NCBI RefSeq assembly: GCF_032362555.1
Contig: NC_083513.1
Location: 9,610,001 to 9,674,000 of the forward strand
DNA: 64,000 bases
Origin: Amyelois transitella
Lineage: Eukaryota; Arthropoda; Insecta; Lepidoptera; Pyralidae
Direction of reading: 5' to 3'
This document shows positions 45,851 through 64,000 of this stretch, piece by piece. Under the pieces are notes generated by a model, which saw nothing but the letters and a program-made list of their open reading frames with translations, did no database searches and was not told the origin of the DNA. How positions within the stretch are numbered: position 1 is the stretch's first letter; every line of letters begins with the position of its first letter. Position numbers and translations under genes: made by a program.

Positions 45851-48800
45851 GTATGTATAAAAAAAGTGCATCCGGTATCTCATAGAACCTCAATTGATAT
45901 AGGTACATATCTACCACAATACATTTTTTACCCTATAAGTCTTAATAGGCGACTAAAGGAATAAATATTTTCACTTTCACCAAATACACCTACGTAATCC
46001 AAGTTAGATCAGTTTCCCAGAGGTCAAACGCTAGACGCCTCGTGTCCTGACCTGATTTACCTAGTCCTGGTGGTCACAGGCGGATCTCGGCCTCCACCTT
46101 AGGAAAGTCAAACTAGGGAAGATGACGTTTAAAGTCGGATAAAGAAAACATTTTTGCTTTCTTTTAAAGTCGGATAAAGAAAACATTTTTTATAATCTTT
46201 TTCTTATTATGTTAATGGAAAACATGCCTTTTAGTTTCTCTACCGCAAATTTAGGTTCGGTGCGCAGGTATTTCGACCTAGGTACCTATATCCCGTCCTT
46301 AAAACAATTCTTTTAAATTTTTCTTTTCTAAATAAGCACACTTCTTTCTAAGCTATTTATTGATTTAAAAAGTGATTAAAGTTACTTTTAAAGTTGATAT
46401 GTGTCTAGATAAATATTTAAAATTTTCCTTATTTTTTAAATAAATAACTATTAAAAATTACTTACGCGGACCTACAAAAATAAATAAAAGTTCTATTTAA
46501 AATTTAAAAACTAATAAATTTGTTCTTACTCATATGCTGCTCACGTTGTGATCACACCAACACCGGAAACACTGCACTTAAAAAAAAAAGATATATTTTT
46601 TTAATTCTCACTCACTACTAAGTACGAAGACAGTTGCCTTTTGATAAAGGAACACGAGTGGCCAACGCGGGCTCGCGAATCCGCTGGCGCGACAAAGAGA
46701 GACAGCCTATCACCACTTTCACTCGACTGGTCCACTTAACTTGACCAGGATCAACAGCAAAATGCATCCTTTGAACCCGCACTCCAAGTTTTATGCACAA
46801 AATACTCATAAATTCCATCACCCTTCATTACCATGATAATTCTGCAATTATTGCCATTATGGTAAACTTGATGTGGGATCTATTAGGTTTTGTTGGCACG
46901 CGATGAGTAATTTTACCTAATGATGGATTTATTCGTCTTCTCATATATGACATTACCTATACAAGTCACTCGACATACCTAATCAGAGCAACACGTAACC
47001 AACAGATAGAATTGTTACCTATTTTTTCCACAATTCCACATAACAGCAGTATGTAACTGGCCAAATAAAAAAAATCGTTATAAATAAACTCATTTTTCAC
47101 TGTAATGCATACTCTAAAGACAATTTTTTTTAATAAACCTTCCAAATATGTCCATTAGGTAATGGTTAGGTACGTCTTTACCTTTTTATAACCTATGATA
47201 AAAAAAATTAAAACAAAAATCTTGTTATACCATTATCCATATTTTTATCAGTAATTAAGAAATTTCTATCCCGAAATTGTTACGGTAGCCAAGCCCCGGG
47301 GTGCAATTAGTACCATTATAAATGCGAAACTGTGTAAGGTTGTGTGGATGTGTGTTTGCTACTCTGTCACGCAAAAACTACTGAACGGATCTTTATGAAA
47401 CTTCGCAGTAATATAAAGCATAGATATTAGAATAACTAACAAGTTAAAATTTTAAAAATATTTAAGGCAGACAAAATCTTAGTGGTTAATTACGCTTATT
47501 TGCGATTTTGCTTTTAAGAAAATTTCATCAGATCATTGGGTATTAAGTACTTATTCAACGGCATTCCTTTACTGACAAACTGAAAAAAAAAATATTTACA
47601 GTTTTACTTCTTTTGTACGATTCCTCCGCGTCGACCGCCTGCCTACCATTTTACCTACATATATCCTTGTAAAATATCACTGTAGGTATACTTATTTGGC
47701 AAATACTATTTGCAATGCTTTGGTCTTTTAATCGCCTATTATGATAAGGACATCGGTACTAGGTAAGGTACAGATAATAAGTATTCTGTGATTCTATTTC
47801 AACCATCCATCCATCCTCACAAAACCCACAGGAATATAACGTTCATATCTCTGGACCTTTGATTATTTTGAGATTTCTGATTTTGGTTGTGTGCTGGTAT
47901 TTTGCCTGAGGAAGTTTGATCAAGTAGATTCACATCAGAAATATTGCAGCAAATCCAATTCAGGCGTTGCAAAGGTACCTTGTAACATCACTTGTACCTT
48001 ACACCTAAGTGAAATTAGCTTAACCTGCCATTTAAGTTGACAAGAAACCCGAAGGTTTTCCTATATTCCCTATAAACTCCTTTCTATTTTTTAGGAGTTC
48101 CCGCCCTTATCTTATATCACAATAAATCAAAACTATTTCTCTTCCCCGATACATAGAACTTGGGGATTTTCACAGCAAGAGTGAATAGGCATTATTGAAG
48201 CTTGCCTGCACCACTTTAGGCCTCATCTTGGTAACCAGGCAGATTGACGTCAAACACACTCAAATCTTGTATAAAAAAAGCAACAGGGATGTTAGGATGT
48301 CAGTAACTTTTCAACCACGATGCTCTTTTCAATTTCCAGTTGTATTTCATTTATGTATAGTTTAATTATATGTTTAAAAGTTTAAATATATAACTATGGG
48401 CCTTTCGCGGTATTGCCTATGGTAAGTACATACTTATACTCGTGCATAACCTGTTACTCCCGCTGATAATGTACCTTTTAATGTATATATTAATTTTCAT
48501 TATCGGTTCAGTACTTCCGTAACTAAGCCTCTTTATTAGGTACGAGTAGTATAGACTAGTCGTTCGCCGCGAACTTAAACACTTTTGTTTTTTACAAAAT
48601 TGTGAATATGTCAAAAACGACGGAACCGAATTTTTTGCCCTTTGATAATTCTATTAAAAGCTACATACCTACCTTTTAAATTTCTTTGATGAATTCTTCG
48701 ATGAACTAGCCACTAAACTAAGTGTGGTGGTATGGATTATAATACTTTGCTCTGTTGGAATATTTCTCACAAGATATCCCAATATACATAGTTAAATCTG

Positions 48801-49324
48801 CTCCTACTTTCTTCTCAAAAGAAAAAAATTAGGTATACAAGAAGTGTACCTACATGTTTGCAAAGCGGAGGCTTGGACTAGAGAGTAAAAAAAGAAGATG
48901 TATGAAAGAAGTATGAATCGAAGAACTCGTCCTTTTAAAAACCTGTATCAGCCACGCCCATTTCGATGGCATTTCACGTCGCTTCAGCATCGATGTGATA
49001 ATGATAACTAGGACAATTGGATGCAGGCGCAATCGGGCCGCCCATGTCATTGGTGCATTCTGGCACAATTTGCTGAGACACAACAATAAATAAGATTGAG
49101 TGGCCGCTACCATTGGCTTCGATAATCTCACGTGAATATTAAGAATCGGTTTTACACACTGAAGGTGTGTTTTAGTCAGAATAAGAGCTAATATTAACCT
49201 TATCCATTGGTAACAGTAGTACCAACCTACCAATTTATAACATTAACGGCAAGAGCTCTCTTCGTGTCTATTGTAAGCATACACATTTGTCTCATAACCT
49301 TAATAGTACTAGATGATACCAATT
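45851..49324. other. Long gene-free region
   Basis: 46129-46193 holds two direct copies of tttaaagtcggataaagaaa. 47318-47440 is an RTE-like tail fragment (accattataaatgcgaaact, then actactgaacggatctttat). A 127-codon frame at 49233-48850 (-) has no recognisable domain, and I do not call it a gene. Confidence 0.35.
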
Positions 49325-49550
49325 ATTACGCTGTGTGGTTTCCGGCACTTTAAATTTGGCCTCTCCATATAATTCCTATAGATATCTTAAAAGGAGACTA
49401 AGGGAAAAGCACATATTGGGATTTTTCTTGAAGGCGATGTGCAAGCAACCTGTCACTATTTGAATCATTAAGCCATACATCTGAACGTGGCCATTCAGTC
49501 TTTTTATGACTGTGGGCTCTGTCTAGCCCGCAGGATATAGATTTTAAGAT
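49325..49550 (-). repeat. R1 repeat copy, reverse
   Basis: The complement matches R1 from the distal tgccgg-aaccacac end to the gggctagacagagcccacag region. Confidence 0.6.
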
Positions 49551-51550
49551 CTTTCGCATTAAAGCGTACTACTTTTTGCATAGCTTGTCATTCCTGTATA
49601 TAATAAAACTGACCTTGATCTCCTCTCCAGAGAAGAAACGACATAACCAGGACAACGGCAGGATAATGATTGGTATTCCTAACAATCTTCATTCGAATCG
49701 AACCAATGGTAATTCCCAAATAACCGCCACATCGAGTAAAGGCTGCGTCCTTATCGATATACGGGCTCACTGGCGGAGTCGCCTTGGCCCTATTACCACG
49801 ATCCTTCCACTGGCACTTTCCATCAACAAACAAACAAGGCCACGTACTGTTTGTCTAGACCAAAACATAGGAAGATAACAATTATAGGAAGTCGTAATCT
49901 TGGTCCTTAAAATGTTTGAAGTTTCGTACTTCCGCCATAATAGACAAACATGTTATTTTGAAGATTTTCCATCCCTACGATGGGAAAATAATAATTTTGT
50001 TCCGTATTGCTTTGATTGTTTACTTTGTAGAGCCTTGTTGTTCCGGATTATGATAAGATGTGACACATTCTTCCTAAAGACATGAGGCTAGACGTATTAG
50101 GAATTTTATTTTCATTAATTTGCATACTTAAGGATGTGGGTATGCGCTTTTTTGCGTTTATTATTACGAGTTGCGACTTGCGGCGCTAGCGACTTTTTTC
50201 ACTAGCTCAAATTTAAGTGTACGAAATCTTAAAATTACCATAGCTATTTAACAATACTTAAAAATGTAATAAGTAGGTCTCTATACATAAGTATCTAATT
50301 CTGAATAGGTTTAATCTAAAAACATTTTAAATCAGAGGGTCTTGTTTGGATTTGAAAGCGAGCAACATTATTTAAGTTCTTTATTATTTTACAGTTCTTT
50401 ATTGTTTTAAATTGTTGTTTGATCAACAACTATCTACAGTACCCTGTAAATCAAAGTGGCAATTTCTTACCACTGGAGACATTAAAATAAGAAAGTAGAA
50501 TGGCGCCTGAAGTTATTGTGGCGACGGCTATTTCGGCCACATCGGCTGCATTCATATTTGTCCGAAATATTAAAAAATTGCAAAACGCTATGCCGTTTTA
50601 ATCCCGGCATTGCACAACGGATTGGGCAACAGTGTCCATATATATAACGAATTAAATGAACCACTCGGCTCATCCGGTAGCCGCAGAGAAAATATACATT
50701 TTCTGTTGCATAATCAATTTGGATGGTGACAAGGATACGCGCAATTTTGTCCAAAAGCTACTTGACTGTTTGAAGTCCGAAGCTTACGATCGTCTACGAC
50801 ATGCAAAGTTCTGAAATCTATGTAAGATATTTCAGCATTTTTGCGATATCTTGTATTTTTATGATTCAAGAGTACCTAGTATAAACTGTTTTCATTCGAA
50901 TGAATTGTGGCGCTAATTCATAAAAAAACTATCATAGAAATGGTTGCAAAAGTAGTAAAGTTAGTAATTCAGTAATCTGTGAATATCATGTTATTTACAA
51001 GAAACCGTAAACTAAATGAGCACTTGCTATTGATGAATGACCATAGCCGTCATATATGAGTGGGACAGCTTGTTGATAAAATTTTCAGTTACGAGTAAAT
51101 TGCACGACTTATATGCACATCTTATACCAGACCTCTACAATTTGAGGCAACTATCGATCTTTTTAAGCTTGTTGTAAGTTGTTATCATTTATTTTATGGA
51201 GAATATTATAAGTACAGTTATGATATTAATATTTATATGCTAAGGAAATGAAGTCACTCACCTAAAAGTGAAACAAAATGAAAACAAAAATCATCGACAT
51301 TTTTGACAACCATACCAAATATAAGAAAAGTTTACAACACCCTAAAACTGTACTCATATCCGCATTCACATTACGAAATCTAATCAAGTCCAAGAACAAT
51401 CATCAGCGAAGGTCATTGCTAATCCCTCCCTCGCGGCGGAGTTCCGGCGGCGCTTCGCCACCAGCCTTCACTCGCTCCGTGGTCGTGTCGCCGTGAACTT
51501 GGCCCGCCGTCACCCTGGCCCTGAGGCGCTATCGGAGGCGCCGCCCGCGG
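49551..51550. other. Gene-free region upstream of the second protease
   Basis: Mostly AT-rich. The minus strand near 50510-50560 encodes one C2H2-like half finger (see findings). 51410-51550 turns GC-rich, as expected near the promoter at 51553. Confidence 0.35.
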
Positions 51551-51551
51551 C

Positions 51552-51592
51552 CTATAATAGCTGGGCCGGCGTCTCCTCAGGCCTCCACAGTC
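51552..51592 (+). promoter_or_regulatory. Core promoter of the second trypsin-like protease
   Basis: TATAATA at 51553-51559 in a GC-rich setting, with initiator-like TCAGG (51578-51582) and ACAGTC (51587-51592) at about +25 to +35 from the TATA box and 20-34 nt before the ATG at 51612. Confidence 0.5.
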
Positions 51593-51611
51593 GGCCGCAC
51601 CTCCGTCAGAC

Positions 51612-62658
<11,047 letters not shown>

Positions 62659-62776
62659 GCAGCGTTTATACTACTATCGTAGATTTTTAGTGTCCATTTG
62701 TTTTGAACTGGAATGTAAAAGAAACGAAGATATGCAGAAGTCAGCAAAAAAAAGTACCTATCTAATATCTACAGGG

Positions 62777-62782
62777 AATAAA
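62777..62782 (+). terminator. Poly(A) signal of the second protease
   Basis: AATAAA 119 nt after the stop codon. Confidence 0.45.
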
Positions 62783-63873
62783 TATTAAGTAGTGAATTAA
62801 GCACAACGAGCAGCTCCGCTCTTATTTTTTGTATTGAAATTCAAAATTTTAATTCATAAATGGAACATTTCAAATATCACATGATAAAATTGTCATATCT
62901 TTCGATTTCACAACATTGGTTGATGTCGAATTAATTACTTACTTAAAACTAAGTTTACTGCCACTTCCAAAGCGTCATCGTGCAGCATATTATTTTACAT
63001 CAACGGAATTTTTTTGTGAACAGCAAATTCGCGGGAAATCCTACTTTAGCATTTAGGTATGTTAGCAGGTCCTTTTATGCTGGCTTGTAATAAATCAGTA
63101 TTATTTATATTTAGTTATGGATTGTTTATATATATTAGTTCGTTTAAATTTTTGTTATTTAAATTCTTAATAAGTTTACCATATTGTTACCTAACCTAAC
63201 TTAATACCTATAAAAAGTAATCTGTAAGTTCATATACTTCATTAGTTTAAGAAATGGCTGTGATATATTTAATTCGCTATATGTACCTATTATTCAAAAT
63301 ACACAAATTTTATAATTAGGTTCATTGAAGATACTTAAATAAATCTTCGTCTAGTATGATAAACAGTTTTATTTATTTATCAGGAATACCTACCTTATGG
63401 TCTTAGAACTGAAAACGCGGTGGAAGAAGAGAAGTAAGTAAGCAGACCACAGGCCCCAGGGTTTAGTGGTAGAGGGTGCAACTGGGAACACGCCAAGATG
63501 ACAGAGAGAGAGGAATACCTAACCTCCCAATTTCGCAAATTAAGCAAATCGTGACACTATTAGAAGTATTTATGAATAGAATCATCTACGAGTACTTAAA
63601 TACATAGTAGCTGTAACAGTTAGATTTTATAAAACTCGAAAAAAGCCGTCCCTCTGTAAATTAACCGTAGCAGTAATTTGAAAAAAAAAAAAAACAATTT
63701 GTGTCATTGGCATTTTTAGCATCCCGCTAAAATAGGCAGTTGACGTTTAGGACGCCGTCTATGTCAGCTGATAGATAATAATGTTTGATTTTCTTTAAAT
63801 TTATCGCTAATACTTGTATTAAAAGAATAGTTTTATTAGTGCCCAATTAACTAGCATAATACCCCGAGAAAAT
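62783..63873. other. Intergenic sequence
   Basis: AT-rich. 63425-63530 is an R3 repeat fragment (ggtagagggtgcaactggga). No other feature recognised. Confidence 0.4.
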
Positions 63874-63994
63874 ATGAACATTTCCGACAATGAAGCTGTA
63901 AGTATCAATGCCTATAAAGTGTTTACCGATTTCATAACCAAAACATTCTTGCACGAGCTAAACATTAACTTTCACGCTTACTATATTTCAATTG
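63874..63994 (+). CDS. First exon of an unidentified gene, truncated by window end
   Basis: An ATG at 63874 opens a frame (MNISDNEA... FTDFITKTFLHELNIN...) that runs to a consensus donor (ATTG/GTGAGT) at 63995, six bases from the window edge. It gives 40 codons plus one base. The upstream context (gaaaatATGA) is acceptable. The product is not recognisable from this exon alone. An alternative donor inside (GCTGTAAGT at 63898) would shorten it. Confidence 0.35.
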
Positions 63995-64000
63995 GTGAGT

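Noticed and set aside
48850-49233. A 127-codon minus-strand frame as a membrane-protein gene
   Set aside because: Composition is biased but there is no recognisable domain, no good splice sites and no conserved motif. Left as uncalled sequence.

Overview
The window is AT-rich, intron-rich animal nuclear DNA and is most likely lepidopteran (moth or butterfly). The evidence is GT-AG introns, insect gene families (an atypical soluble guanylate cyclase, a GLUT-type sugar carrier, trypsin-like proteases, a HAX1-like protein), and a dense load of dispersed repeats of the kind common in Lepidoptera. One repeat family (called R1 here) has at least 15 copies or fragments in 64 kb. The species cannot be fixed from the sequence alone.

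Layout. 1-6.4 kb is gene-free. It holds a 976-bp LTR mini-retroelement with two identical 252-bp LTRs (863-1838), a 28-bp relic of the same LTR (2251-2278), a long-stem hairpin (2070-2125) and repeat fragments. 6,439-9,625 is a nearly intact PIF/Harbinger DNA transposon with two oppositely oriented, mutually interlocked genes (DDE transposase and MADF protein). 11,335-21,442 (+) is a multi-exon atypical soluble guanylate cyclase with a long insertion in its H-NOX domain and an apparent frameshift in the penultimate exon. 24,366-25,745 (-) is a single-coding-exon class I GLUT-like sugar transporter, with a candidate 5' UTR exon near 31.5 kb. 26-38.9 kb is mostly repeats, a damaged THAP-finger exon (29.1 kb), LINE fragments and another degraded copy of the LTR family (35.55 kb). 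38,957-39,685 (+) is an intronless HAX1-like gene, convergent with a six-exon trypsin-like protease (40,400-44,046, -). 51,612-62,658 (+) is a second six-exon trypsin-like protease. Its 8.1-kb second intron holds, on the opposite strand, an intact ORF of about 800 residues (54,905-57,310) with an RNase-H-like D..D..E pattern typical of repeat-associated insect ORFs. A further gene appears to start at 63,874 and leaves the window.

How the parts relate. The host genes do not form one pathway: a cGMP-synthesising sensor, a sugar carrier, a HAX1-like regulator and two secreted proteases are ordinary neighbours. The more unusual biology lies in the mobile DNA: the interlocked Harbinger gene pair, the LTR mini-element with terminal-only relics of its LTR, and a 31-bp palindromic relic with 8-bp flanking repeats. 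The guanylate cyclase insertion, which carries a cluster of R-x-x-S sites, also stands out.
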